Assembly: GCA_003428585.1 (NCBI GenBank)
Contig: QVQC01000032.1
Span: 102,583 to 166,582 of the forward strand
Reading direction: 5' to 3'
DNA: 64,000 nucleotides
DNA from: Nioella halotolerans
GTDB taxonomy: Bacteria; Pseudomonadota; Alphaproteobacteria; Rhodobacterales; Rhodobacteraceae
Below, one piece after another: positions 39,487-48,301 of this stretch. Below the pieces are notes generated by a model. The model did not search any database. It was not told where the DNA came from and saw nothing but the letters and a program-made list of their open reading frames with translations. How positions within the stretch are numbered: the first letter of the stretch is position 1; the number at the start of each line of letters is the position of its first letter. The position numbers were made by a program, and so were the translations under genes.

Positions 39487-41040
39487 TCAGGCGGCGTTCT
39501 CGTTGTCGTCCTTGGTGGAATCCTCTGCCGTCTCATCCGTGTCCTGCGGGGTCTCCGCAGGGCCCCCGCGACGCTCGGCAAAGCTGAGCGCGATGAAGCT
39601 CGGCAAGTGATCGCCCATGCCAACCACCTGCGACTGGCCACGATCATTTCGGTCGTTGCGGCGGCCGGACCTGTTGCGCGGCGCGGGCTTGTCACGGGGC
39701 GCGGGCTTGGCCCCGTCCTCGTTACGCGGTTTCGGAGTGTCGCGTGGCGTGGACTCCTGCGCCTCGGGCGCGGGGGCGGCGGGTTCGCTCGGCTTTGCCT
39801 CGGCCTTCTTGCTGCGGCTGCGGCTGCGGCGGGCGGGTTTTTCCGACGCGCCCGTGTCCTCGGCCGCAGGGCTTTCGGGGGCGGCCCCCGGTTGCCACGG
39901 CGCTTCGACGCGCGGGATCGTCGTTTCGATCAGCGCCTCGATGGAGCCCAGCAGCTTGTCGTCCGAGGGCACGGATATCATGATCGCGGTGCCCTTGCGC
40001 CCTGCACGCCCGGTGCGGCCGATCCGGTGCACGTAGTCCTCCGCATGGCCGGGAACGTCATAGTTCAGGATGTGGCTGACATTCGGCACGTCAAGTCCGC
40101 GCGCGGCCACGTCAGAGGCGACGAGGAACTTGATCGTTCCGTCGCGGAACCCGTCAAGCGTACGCGTGCGGTGCGACTGATCAAGGTCGCCATGGATCGG
40201 CTCGGCGTTGTAGCCGTGGGTTTTCAAAGACTTGGCAACGGTATCCACATCCACCTTGCGGTTGCAGAAAATGATCGCATTGGTGCAAGCGTCGCCCTCG
40301 GCATTGATGATGGCGCGCAGCATCTCGCGCTTCTGCTTGGCGGCCTGCGAGCGATGCGTCGGCTTTAGTTCCACCAGCTTTTGCGTGATCGTGTCCGAGG
40401 CGCTGGATTGGCGCGCGACCTCGATCTTGGCGGGGTTGGACAGGAAGGTGTTGGTGATCCGCTCGATCTCGGAGGCCATGGTGGCCGAGAAGAACAGTGT
40501 CTGGCGGGTAAAGGGCGTAAGGCCGAAGATCCGCTCGATATCGGGGATGAACCCCATGTCGAGCATCCGGTCGGCCTCGTCCACGACCATGATCTTGACG
40601 TCGTTGAGGATCAGCTTGCCGCGTTCGAAATGATCGAGCAGCCGGCCCGGCGTGGCGATCAGCACGTCAACGCCCTTGTCAATCAGTTGTTCCTGTTCCT
40701 TGAAACTGACACCGCCGATCAGGAGCGCCTTGGTCAGCTTCACGTGCTTGGCATAGGTATCGAAGTTCTCGGCAACCTGCGCGGCGAGTTCCCGCGTCGG
40801 GCACAGCACAAGGCTGCGCGGCATCCGCGCGCGTGCACGGCCGCGGGCAAGCGCGGTGATCATCGGCAGCGTGAAACTGGCGGTCTTGCCGGTGCCGGTC
40901 TGGGCGATTCCCAGAACGTCGCGCCCTTCGAGGGCGGGGGGAATCGCACCGGCCTGAATCGGCGTGGGCGTTTCGTAGCCCGCTTCTTCAACGGCCTTGA
41001 GAACCTTGGGATTAAGGTTGAGATCGGTAAATTTCGTCAT
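39487..41040 (-). CDS. DEAD-box ATP-dependent RNA helicase, RhlE-type
   Basis: A 517-residue helicase that remodels RNA using ATP. Motifs in order: Q motif (TPTPIQAGAIP), I (AQTGTGKTASF), Ia (PTRELAAQ), II (VVDEADRMLDMGF), III (FFSATM), V (VASDVAARGLDV), VI (HRIGRTGRAGR). A low-complexity C-terminal tail (from about 385) rich in Arg/Lys/Ala/Pro follows, typical of RhlE proteins. The ATG at 41040 is preferred because it begins MTKFTDLNL; an upstream frame extending to 41169 shows no conserved sequence. Confidence 0.92.
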   Translation of the reverse strand: MTKFTDLNLNPKVLKAVEEAGYETPTPIQAGAIPPALEGRDVLGIAQTGTGKTASFTLPMITALARGRARARMPRSLVLCPTRELAAQVAENFDTYAKHVKLTKALLIGGVSFKEQEQLIDKGVDVLIATPGRLLDHFERGKLILNDVKIMVVDEADRMLDMGFIPDIERIFGLTPFTRQTLFFSATMASEIERITNTFLSNPAKIEVARQSSASDTITQKLVELKPTHRSQAAKQKREMLRAIINAEGDACTNAIIFCNRKVDVDTVAKSLKTHGYNAEPIHGDLDQSHRTRTLDGFRDGTIKFLVASDVAARGLDVPNVSHILNYDVPGHAEDYVHRIGRTGRAGRKGTAIMISVPSDDKLLGSIEALIETTIPRVEAPWQPGAAPESPAAEDTGASEKPARRSRSRSKKAEAKPSEPAAPAPEAQESTPRDTPKPRNEDGAKPAPRDKPAPRNRSGRRNDRNDRGQSQVVGMGDHLPSFIALSFAERRGGPAETPQDTDETAEDSTKDDNENAA

Positions 41041-41199
41041 CTGCGTCCAGTCTGGCGGGGCGTTCCCGCAGGTGTGAATGGAGCGCTGATCTTCCGCGCG
41101 CCCCGCGTAGCCATACCGCGCGCATCGCGGCATCGGTCGTTGCATAATCCATATCCGGGAAATCGTCAAATATCACTGTAACCGGGCGGTTCGCCTTCA

Positions 41200-41670
41200 C
41201 TACGGGGCTTGTGACAACCCGGTAAAGAGGTTCGGCGGCGCATGGATCTCGATCCGGCCCGTGGGGCCGACCAAACTGGCGCAGAAGCCCTGTTGCGTGG
41301 CGCGCGCGATCATTCCATCGCCCAGCAGGATCATCCCCACGGCATCGTTGCGGCAATGGCCGTGGGTGCAGCCCAGCCGCCGGTTCATCCGCCGGTAGGG
41401 CAAAGCGCGCGCGCCGCTCCACGCCTCGTAGAACCGCAGGCGGTGGACGCCGTCGCGCCGGTGGCTGACGATCAGCGCGCGGACGCGGACATCGCCATCG
41501 GTGACATCCACGACATGGCCGTAAAGGACGTGATGCGGGTGGTCGGAGATAACCACCTGCCGGCTGTAGCTGCCCGTCAGACCCGTCGCGGGCGCGGCAA
41601 GCTCACCGCCCGCGGGGACACAGGCGGTGAGCGCAAGGCACAAGAGAAGGAGCCGGACCATGCCCCGCAT
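41200..41670 (-). CDS. Small lipoprotein of unknown function
   Basis: A 156-residue protein with a signal peptide ending in a lipobox (LALTACVPAGG; the Cys near residue 17 would be lipidated). The mature part holds SDHPHHVLYGHVVDVTDGDV and a C-terminal tract with two cysteines close together (GCTHGHC). No family is recognised. It sits 45 bases downstream of the 41716-42234 gene on the same strand. Confidence 0.6.
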   Translation of the reverse strand: MRGMVRLLLLCLALTACVPAGGELAAPATGLTGSYSRQVVISDHPHHVLYGHVVDVTDGDVRVRALIVSHRRDGVHRLRFYEAWSGARALPYRRMNRRLGCTHGHCRNDAVGMILLGDGMIARATQQGFCASLVGPTGRIEIHAPPNLFTGLSQAP

Positions 41671-41715
41671 GAGACACGCAAAGGGTTAACAAATGGTTGT
41701 GCCTCGCGCCCCCGG

Positions 41716-42234
41716 TCAGCCCGCGACAAGTTCCCCGTCCAAGCGGAACAGTCGGTCGGGCGCGGCGGCGGGTGCCGGGGCGGGGGTGATGTGCAGGGTT
41801 CCCGCGCCTTGCAGGCCCTCATGCGCGCCGGTGGCGCCCACGACCTCCCAGTAGCCGTTGTCGAGCAGGCGCATCCCGCCCGCCTCATCGGGCACGAAGA
41901 CCGCCCGCACACGGAACTGCACGTAGACCAGCCCCTCGTCGGTATCAAAGGTCAGGTAGCCGCGCGGGTCGCCGCCGGTGCCGGGCTGGATGTCGTGCCA
42001 GCCGTGTTCCGTCACCTCGGCACCATCGAGGATACCGGAGCCGCCAGCCGTGCCCTCGCGCCGGACCATCAGCACGAAATGGTTGCTGCCATCCTCGAAG
42101 TCGAGGCGCATTTGTTCTTGCGGCACCATCACGGCCTCGATGGTGATCTCCTCGGTCAGGGCCGGGCCGGCAGCAAGGATGAGTGCGCCAAGCGCGGCAT
42201 TGCGAAACGTCTTGATCACGACAGGATCTCCCAT
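41716..42234 (-). CDS. Secreted protein of unknown function
   Basis: A 172-residue protein (start ATG 42234; a longer frame reaches 42285). A short basic-then-hydrophobic N terminus (VIKTFRNAALGALILAAGPA) is a signal peptide. The mature part is a beta-rich segment with EDGSNHFVLMVRREG, then YWEVVGATGAHEGLQGAG and a Pro/Ala stretch near the end. A small beta-barrel is possible but not established. Its co-directional neighbour is the lipoprotein gene at 41200. Confidence 0.5.
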   Translation of the reverse strand: MGDPVVIKTFRNAALGALILAAGPALTEEITIEAVMVPQEQMRLDFEDGSNHFVLMVRREGTAGGSGILDGAEVTEHGWHDIQPGTGGDPRGYLTFDTDEGLVYVQFRVRAVFVPDEAGGMRLLDNGYWEVVGATGAHEGLQGAGTLHITPAPAPAAAPDRLFRLDGELVAG

Positions 42235-42357
42235 GGCTTGTTGACAATGCAAACAAGCAAGCATGAAAGCCCTGCCCGACCCCAATCACGAAGCGGTCAG
42301 ATCGCGCCGGGGCCGGTCACCTTCGCGTCAGGGGTCCGTGAACACGGAGGCGCAAAC

Positions 42358-43122
42358 CTATTCCGAGAACGAAAAACGATATGAATAGCTACGAAGTGAC
42401 AGATGCGGAACAGCCTTTGCCGCGGCGATAACGCGATCGTGGTGAGCCGCGCCAACAAGATACCCTCTGACCGTTGCGCCATTTTCTTCGGCTATGTCAG
42501 ACATATAGCCGAGAATCTGCGCCACCGCAGCGGGGCGGGTTTGCCCAGACTTCAGTTCGATAACAACTGTGGTGCCATCCGCCCCTTTCGCGAGAATGTC
42601 GATGAAGCCGGACCCTACTTTTCGTTGTTGTCCGCCATCAGCCAAGACAAGTCCCTCCTCGAGTTGATGTAGCTCACTGCGTAGCGCGGCTTCCAGATCG
42701 GCTTCCAACGCAAAGGTAAGTTCATCAGCATCAGAAACTTCGACAAGGTCATCATGATTTTCGTCATGGGCAAGAAAATCCGGTTCCTCATCCTCCATGC
42801 TCGTCGGCTCGGAATGCCCTTGCCCTGTTGCTTCGCAGAATTTTCGGTAACTGTTGATCTGCGTTCGATACCACGCCACTTGCGAACGAATATCGCCGCG
42901 CGAGATGTTCATACGTGTCGGATTTGGTTTATTGCGTGCTGCGTCCTCGGTCGAATATGAAAATTGCTCGACAACCGAGGCGAGTCCGTCCCGGTTGTAG
43001 GCTTCGTCAAGATCGATGCCATAGGCATTCTCGATCCGGGCAACGGCCCGCACCCTCATTGCTGCTGTGTTCGCGTTGACCGGTTGTCCTGCTAGCCATG
43101 CACGGAATTGGTTTTTTCGCAT
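42358..43122 (-). CDS. NucS-like PD-(D/E)XK nuclease-domain protein
   Basis: A 254-residue protein. The C-terminal domain (from about residue 145) has GSGFIDILAKGADGTTVVIE then LKSGQ, that is Asp175, Glu189 and Lys191 in the D-x13-E-x-K spacing of NucS/EndoMS-type nucleases. It includes the LVLADGGQQRKVGSG segment before it. The N-terminal part (FRAWLAGQ, then about 100 residues) is not recognised, and a Glu/Asp-rich linker (about 108-140) joins the halves. The composition is clearly more AT-rich than neighbouring genes, which suggests acquisition. A strong AGGAGGG precedes the start. It may cleave mismatched or damaged DNA, or act in defence; substrate is not known. Confidence 0.7.
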   Translation of the reverse strand: MRKNQFRAWLAGQPVNANTAAMRVRAVARIENAYGIDLDEAYNRDGLASVVEQFSYSTEDAARNKPNPTRMNISRGDIRSQVAWYRTQINSYRKFCEATGQGHSEPTSMEDEEPDFLAHDENHDDLVEVSDADELTFALEADLEAALRSELHQLEEGLVLADGGQQRKVGSGFIDILAKGADGTTVVIELKSGQTRPAAVAQILGYMSDIAEENGATVRGYLVGAAHHDRVIAAAKAVPHLSLRSYSYRFSFSE

Positions 43123-43197
43123 GCTGCCCTCCTGTCAGGACAGCACAACGCCAAAAGGTAAACTAATCGTAAACTCACCGCGAAGAGGGTGATCAGA

Positions 43198-44805
43198 TCA
43201 CACCATCATTTCCTTGGTCGCCGACAGGGTGACATCGGGGTAATCGCGTGCCACGCGGTCGATATCCCATTGCAGGCGGGTCAGGAACACCGGGTCGCCG
43301 TCATTGTCGGTGGCGATGTGCTGCTTGTTGGCGGCGGCGAATTTGTCCACCGCGTCCTTGGCGCCCAGCACCCAACGGGCGGAGGTGAATTGCGTCGGTT
43401 CGAACCGCACGGGCAGGCCGTATTCCAGCTCGATCCGGCTGGCCAGCACCTCGAATTGCAGCGCGCCGACCACGCCGACGATGAAGCCCGAGCCGAAGGT
43501 CGGCTTGAACACCTTGGCCGCGCCCTCCTCGGCGAACTGCATCAGGGCCTTGTCGAGGTGCTTGGCCTTCATCGGGTCACCGGCGCGGCAGGCTTGCAGA
43601 AGCTCCGGCGCGAAAGAGGGGATGCCGGTGAAGCGCAGCGCCTCGCCTTCCGTCAGCGCATCGCCAATGCGCAATTGCCCGTGGTTGGGAATGCCGATGA
43701 TGTCGCCGGCCCAGGCCTCTTCCGCCACTTCGCGGTCGGAGGCGAGGAACAGCACCGGCGCCGAGACGGTCATCGGTTTCTTGCTGCGCACATGGGTCAT
43801 CTTCATGCCGCGTTTGAAATGGCCCGAGGCGAGGCGCACGAAGGCCACCCGGTCGCGGTGGCGCGCGTCCATGTTGGCCTGCACCTTGAAGACGAAGCCA
43901 GTGACGTTCTTCTCCTCCGGCGCGACCTCGCGCGGGGTGGCCTTCTGCACCTGCGGTTCGGGGCCGTAGCCGGCGATGCCGTCCATCAGCTCCTTCACGC
44001 CGAAGCTGTTGATCGCCGAGCCGAACCAGATCGGCGTCAGGTGCCCCTCGATCAGGCTTTGCGGGTCGAGCGGCGGCAGCAGTTCGCGCGCCATCTCCAC
44101 CTCTTCGCGCAGCTTTTCCAGAAGGTCCGCGGGGATGTGTTCATCCAGCAGGGGGTCATCCAGCCCCTCGATCTTGATGCTTTCGGCCACCTTGTTGCGG
44201 TCGGCGCGGTCCATCAGTTCCAACCGGTCGCGCAAGAGGTCATAGCAACCAAGGAAATCGCGCCCCATACCGATGGGCCAGCTTGCTGGTGTCACGTCGA
44301 TGGCGAGGTTTTCCTGGATCTCGTCGATGATGTCGAAGGTGTCGCGGCTTTCGCGGTCCATCTTGTTGCAAAAGGTCAGGATCGGCAGGTCGCGCATGCG
44401 GCAGACCTCGAACAGCTTCTGCGTCTGGCTTTCCACGCCCTTTGCCCCGTCGATCACCATGATCGCGGCGTCGACGGCGGTCAGCGTGCGGTAGGTATCC
44501 TCGGAAAAATCGCTGTGGCCCGGCGTGTCCACCAGGTTGAAGCGATAGTCGCCGTAGTCGAAGGACATGGCCGAGGCCGAGACCGAAATGCCGCGGTCCT
44601 TTTCCATCTGCATGAAGTCCGACCGGGTGCGCCGCGCCTCGCCCTTGGCGCGGACCTGCCCGGCCAACTGGATGGCGCCCCCGTAGAGGAGGAACTTTTC
44701 CGTCAGCGTCGTCTTGCCCGCGTCGGGGTGCGAGATGATCGCGAAGGTCCGACGACGGGCGATTTCGAGGGGCAGGTCGGGGCGGTTGGTGGGCGTGTCA
44801 AGCAT
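43198..44805 (-). CDS. prfC: Peptide chain release factor 3
   Basis: A translational GTPase that removes RF1/RF2 from the ribosome after termination. It has 535 residues. G motifs: G1 SHPDAGKTTLTEK, G3 DTPGHSDFSEDTYR, G4 FCNKMDRE. The domain II/III regions follow. The start at ATG 44805 begins MLDTPTNRPDLPL; the open frame upstream to 45039 has no conserved content. The gene is divergent from the unrecognised gene at 44942. Confidence 0.95.
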   Translation of the reverse strand: MLDTPTNRPDLPLEIARRRTFAIISHPDAGKTTLTEKFLLYGGAIQLAGQVRAKGEARRTRSDFMQMEKDRGISVSASAMSFDYGDYRFNLVDTPGHSDFSEDTYRTLTAVDAAIMVIDGAKGVESQTQKLFEVCRMRDLPILTFCNKMDRESRDTFDIIDEIQENLAIDVTPASWPIGMGRDFLGCYDLLRDRLELMDRADRNKVAESIKIEGLDDPLLDEHIPADLLEKLREEVEMARELLPPLDPQSLIEGHLTPIWFGSAINSFGVKELMDGIAGYGPEPQVQKATPREVAPEEKNVTGFVFKVQANMDARHRDRVAFVRLASGHFKRGMKMTHVRSKKPMTVSAPVLFLASDREVAEEAWAGDIIGIPNHGQLRIGDALTEGEALRFTGIPSFAPELLQACRAGDPMKAKHLDKALMQFAEEGAAKVFKPTFGSGFIVGVVGALQFEVLASRIELEYGLPVRFEPTQFTSARWVLGAKDAVDKFAAANKQHIATDNDGDPVFLTRLQWDIDRVARDYPDVTLSATKEMMV

Positions 44806-44941
44806 GGGCCGCGTATAGGTGTCGGACCCGCGATTGGCAAGGCGCGGCACCCGCGCCCCGGCGCGGCGTCCGACCGTTGCCCGAATGGGTGAGCGGACTA
44901 CCTTGAGATCGCATGACGGGCTGCAAGGAGGACCGGAGCAG

Positions 44942-45682
44942 GTGACACGTACGGTATTGATCATTGGCAGCGGCCCGAATGCGCCCGATTGCCTTGGCTG
45001 GGATCTGTCGACATTCGCCGCCGTGGTGGCGATCAACAACGCGTGGCGCGTCCGCGAGGACTGGACCCACCTGATCCACCCCGAGGATTTCCCGCCGGAG
45101 CGGCGCCCGGATCGCCTGTCGTCCGGACAAACGGTCGTGACGGCCAGCGACTACGTCCCCAGCCTGAACCGCTTTGGCGGGGTTGTCTATGCCGGGGGGA
45201 CGATGGCGTTTACCGCCGGATACTGGGCGCTTGATGCGTTGGCCCCCGATGTGCTGGCCTATATCGGCTGCGACATGGTCTACCCGTGCTCTGGCCCGAC
45301 CCATTTCTACGGAACCGGCACCGCCGATCCGCTGCGCGCCGACGTGACGTTGCAGGATCTTGAGGCGAAGTCCGCCCGGTTGCTGCTGATGGCCGCGGCG
45401 TCTGGCTGTCGCTGCGTTACCCTGTCGCGCGCGACCGAGACGCGGCTGGTCTTTCCCCGTACCACGCCGCAGGCTCTGGCGGCCCTGCCGCCCCCGGCAT
45501 CGCCCGCCGCCTTGCCCGATTTTCAGGAGGCAACAGCACACGAAGCCGCACTTGGACTCTACGTGCCGTCGGGGCGCTACTGGGAGGCGGGTGACCTCGA
45601 CCCGCATGCCCTTGCCGCAGTGGACCAGTTGTGGATCGAGGCGCACCGGGCCCATGCGCGGCCCGCCGGGCAGGCTGCCTAG
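44942..45682 (+). CDS. Protein of unknown function, nucleotide-binding-like N terminus
   Basis: A 246-residue protein, start GTG preceded by AAGGAGG. It begins TRTVLIIGSGPNAPDCLGW, a strand-glycine loop as in Rossmann-like folds. AINNAWRVREDWTHLIHPED and AYIGCDMVYP are also notable. It might belong to a Rossmann or glycosyltransferase-like family, but I cannot place it. Its stop overlaps the end of the converging Hint-domain gene by four bases. Confidence 0.55.
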   Translation: MTRTVLIIGSGPNAPDCLGWDLSTFAAVVAINNAWRVREDWTHLIHPEDFPPERRPDRLSSGQTVVTASDYVPSLNRFGGVVYAGGTMAFTAGYWALDALAPDVLAYIGCDMVYPCSGPTHFYGTGTADPLRADVTLQDLEAKSARLLLMAAASGCRCVTLSRATETRLVFPRTTPQALAALPPPASPAALPDFQEATAHEAALGLYVPSGRYWEAGDLDPHALAAVDQLWIEAHRAHARPAGQAA

Positions 45683-46677
45683 TCCTTGCTGCCCCGGCTG
45701 GCGCGGGTCAGCCGTTCGGCCGGGTCGCCCGTCTCCGAAAGCGCGTTTCGGTCCACCTCCAGGTCAGAGGCGAGGAACCGGTCGGCATCGGTCTGGTCCG
45801 TTGCCACGTCCTCTGGCAGGGCGGCGCGGGTTTGCGGCGTGACCAGCAGGCTTTCGACGGCGATGCCCTCGGCATAGATGATCTCGTGCGCGCCGAAAAG
45901 GATCTGGTAGCTTTCCACGAAGCCGCCTTCCTCGCGCGTGACCGTGTCGCCGTTGACCAGATGTTCGGCCTTGACCAGAAGCTCGGACCGCCCGGCCCCG
46001 ATCTCGTCCCGGCGCTGCCAGACAAAAAGCCGGTGATGCGGAAACAGGCGCAGGTCGTTGGCGGCATTCATCGTGCCCGCGCAGATCAGGATCGGCGCGA
46101 GGGCGCCGGTGGCACGGCTCACCTGCTGGCCGATCCAGCGGATTTCCTGCGCCCCGTGGTCGCGAGTCAGAAGGCGGTCGCCGGGTTGCAAGTCCTCGAC
46201 CGGGGTCTGGCGCCCGTTGGCCATGGTCAGCCGTGTGCCGGAGATGAAACTGACGGAGGCGATATCGGCCAGCCGTCGCGCGGCCATCTCCGTTTGTGAT
46301 GCGACGAGTTCGTATTCGCCGCGCGGCTCCATCGGGGCGAGCGGCAGGAAGACCCGCGCCGTGTCCGCCTCGCCGGTGACCGTCAGGACGAGCAGTTCCA
46401 CCAGCGTGCCGCCGGGCGCCATCATGCTGTGGCAGACTTCCAGCAGCACCCGGTCACCCGGCTGCCCGATCTCGGAGCCATCGGCGACCTCCGCGCCGCT
46501 GGGCCCGTCCCAGATCGACAATTGCCGCGCCGCCGCCTCGCGCGACAGGCGATAGCTGTCGCCCGGCACGACGTCGGCGGCACCGCCGATCGGGTCGCGT
46601 TCGTTCGCGCCGCGATGCACCACGAGGCTGGTCGCGGCATAGGTGGGAAAGCTGAACTGCGCGGGTCTGCGGGGCAT
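45679..46677 (-). CDS. Hint-domain protein with Cys-to-Ser change
   Basis: A 332-residue protein. The N-terminal half is not recognised. The middle holds a Hint-domain (Hedgehog/intein fold) start: SFISGTRLTMANGRQTPVED, then DLQPGDRLLTRDHGAQEIRW. Family members usually have CFxxGT, whereas here Ser143 stands where the nucleophilic Cys is expected. The C-terminal half has HHRLFVWQ and VNGDTVTREEGG, normal for Hint domains. Such proteins are frequent in Rhodobacteraceae; function is unknown. A weak TTGACC-type element on the minus strand lies just upstream (46720-46725). Confidence 0.75.
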   Translation of the reverse strand: MPRRPAQFSFPTYAATSLVVHRGANERDPIGGAADVVPGDSYRLSREAAARQLSIWDGPSGAEVADGSEIGQPGDRVLLEVCHSMMAPGGTLVELLVLTVTGEADTARVFLPLAPMEPRGEYELVASQTEMAARRLADIASVSFISGTRLTMANGRQTPVEDLQPGDRLLTRDHGAQEIRWIGQQVSRATGALAPILICAGTMNAANDLRLFPHHRLFVWQRRDEIGAGRSELLVKAEHLVNGDTVTREEGGFVESYQILFGAHEIIYAEGIAVESLLVTPQTRAALPEDVATDQTDADRFLASDLEVDRNALSETGDPAERLTRASRGSKD

Positions 46678-46802
46678 GGGATCTCCTTCGCGCCATGGCT
46701 ATCCGGCGCGCTTGTGTGGGGTCAAGCCGGCATATGCTGGCGCCCGCCCTCGCAAGCTGCTATGCTAGGCGGCAACGAATGACAAAAGACAGAGGCAGAG
46801 CA

Positions 46803-47582
46803 ATGGATCTGGGCATTTCCGGAAAGAAGGCGCTTGTCTGCGCATCCTCCAAGGGGCTGGGGCGCGGTTGCGCCGAGATGCTGGCCGCCGAGGGGGTTCA
46901 CCTCGTCCTGAACGCCCGTGGCGCAGAAACGCTGGACGCCACGGCCGAGGCCATCCGCGCCACGCATGGTGTCACCGTGACGCCAGTCGCCGCCGACATC
47001 ACCACCGAGGAGGGCCGCGCGCGGGTGCTGGAGGCGGCCGGCGACGTGGATATCCTCGTCAACAATGCCGGCGGCCCGCCGCCCGGGTCTTGGCAGGATT
47101 GGGAACGCGACGATTTCATCGCGGCGCTCGACGCCAACATGCTGACGCCGATCGCGCTGATCAAGGCGCTCGTGCCGGGGATGATGGCGCGTGGATGGGG
47201 GCGGGTGGTCAACATCACCTCGCAATCGGTGAAGGCGCCGATCCCGGTTCTCGGCCTTTCCAATGCAGCGCGGGCGGGGCTGACGGGGTATGTCGCCGGC
47301 ACCTCGCGGCAGGTCGCGGGCAAGGGCGTGATCATCAACAACCTGTTGCCGGGCATCCATGCCACGGACCGGGCGGTGTCGCTGGATCGCGGCGTCTCCG
47401 AGCAGGAGGGCATCACCATGGACGAGGCGAAGACGCGTCGCGCGGCGACCATCCCGGCGGGCCGCTACGGCACACCGCAGGAGTTTGGCGCCGCCTGTGC
47501 CTTCCTGTGCTCGCAACATGCCGGGTTCATCGTCGGGCAAAACCTGCTGCTGGACGGTGGCGCGGTGAACGCGACCCTGTAA
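46803..47582 (+). CDS. Atypical short-chain dehydrogenase/reductase
   Basis: A 259-residue Rossmann protein. Its glycine motif is CASSKGLGRG rather than TGxxxGxG, NNAG is present, and the active-site Ser140 is kept. The usual catalytic Tyr and Lys of the YxxxK motif are not in place: the aligned segment LSNAARAGL has Ser153 and Arg157. It resembles a known beta-ketoacyl-reductase-like SDR subgroup with imperfect catalytic motifs. Reductase activity is therefore uncertain. It stands alone, with a 720-base gap downstream. Confidence 0.78.
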   Translation: MDLGISGKKALVCASSKGLGRGCAEMLAAEGVHLVLNARGAETLDATAEAIRATHGVTVTPVAADITTEEGRARVLEAAGDVDILVNNAGGPPPGSWQDWERDDFIAALDANMLTPIALIKALVPGMMARGWGRVVNITSQSVKAPIPVLGLSNAARAGLTGYVAGTSRQVAGKGVIINNLLPGIHATDRAVSLDRGVSEQEGITMDEAKTRRAATIPAGRYGTPQEFGAACAFLCSQHAGFIVGQNLLLDGGAVNATL

Positions 47583-48301
47583 CAACGGCGTGTTGGCCTG
47601 CCAGAATGCGTGGTCACATCTGGAATGGGTTCCAGGCGTATGAAAACTATTGATAAATTCGGATCCTGAACGCCTTGCACCGACACCGTCGGGGTGTCGG
47701 TGCCGTCGCGTTGCGCTGGCTTCCCAAAAAAACTGTGTCAAAAAAGACCATGCCGTTGCGGATGATGGGCCTGAACGGGCTGAACCGGGCCGCAAACCCT
47801 TGCAGATCGCGGGTAACATTCTTTCCTTTGTGCGATATTTGGAAGTCTATATTTCCGTAGTTTTCCAGAATAGATTACATTTATGCAATAATTCTCCCTG
47901 TTCTGTGCGCCCCGACACAAGCGCAGCCTAAATTTGGGTTTCGAGACCGTATATTTTTGATCATACGTGGAAATCCATGCTGCCTGTGTGATAAGGAAGG
48001 CCGCGACGCGACCCAGTTCGATAAGGCGAGGCTTGCGTTGGGGCATCGCGCGCTGAACGCTGCTCTCCTTTCGCATCGCGGGCTGGGAGCGCACGATGCC
48101 TGTCTGTGGATAACTCTGTGTATCGAAGCGATTGTTCAAATTGAATCAGGGAAGTTCAGCGTATAGTTGAAGCGATGCAGAACGTTGCCTTGTCGCGCCC
48201 GTGTCGTTTTTGCCCGGTCAGGCGCACAACGAGGGCGGCTTGAAAGACCGGAAAACCCCTGTTAGCTGCCTTTCCCGAGCCAATCTATCAGGAACCGCCC
48301 T
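47583..48301. other. 720-base gene-free, comparatively AT-rich gap
   Basis: No credible gene was found. The longest frame is a 133-codon minus-strand ORF, hydrophilic and without features of any family. The composition changes to A/T-rich around 47820-47980. It contains a perfect 11-bp inverted repeat at 47677-47703 and a small palindrome TTCAAATTGAA at 48135-48145. The gap separates the SDR gene from an ABC ATPase that has no transporter partners. It may be a degraded acquired segment or a regulatory region. Confidence 0.45.
47677..47703. repeat. Perfect 11-bp inverted repeat
   Basis: Arms GCACCGACACC (47677-47687) and GGTGTCGGTGC (47693-47703) surround a 5-base loop GTCGG. It lies about 95 bases after the SDR gene. 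No T-run follows, so a terminator role is uncertain; a protein-binding site is possible. Confidence 0.6.

Noticed and set aside
41041-41169. N-terminal extension of the RhlE-type helicase
   Set aside because: The 43 extra residues have no similarity to helicases, and the ATG at 41040 starts the conserved domain.
47738-48139. 133-codon minus-strand ORF in the large gap
   Set aside because: No ribosome site, no recognisable motif; composition typical of non-coding frames.
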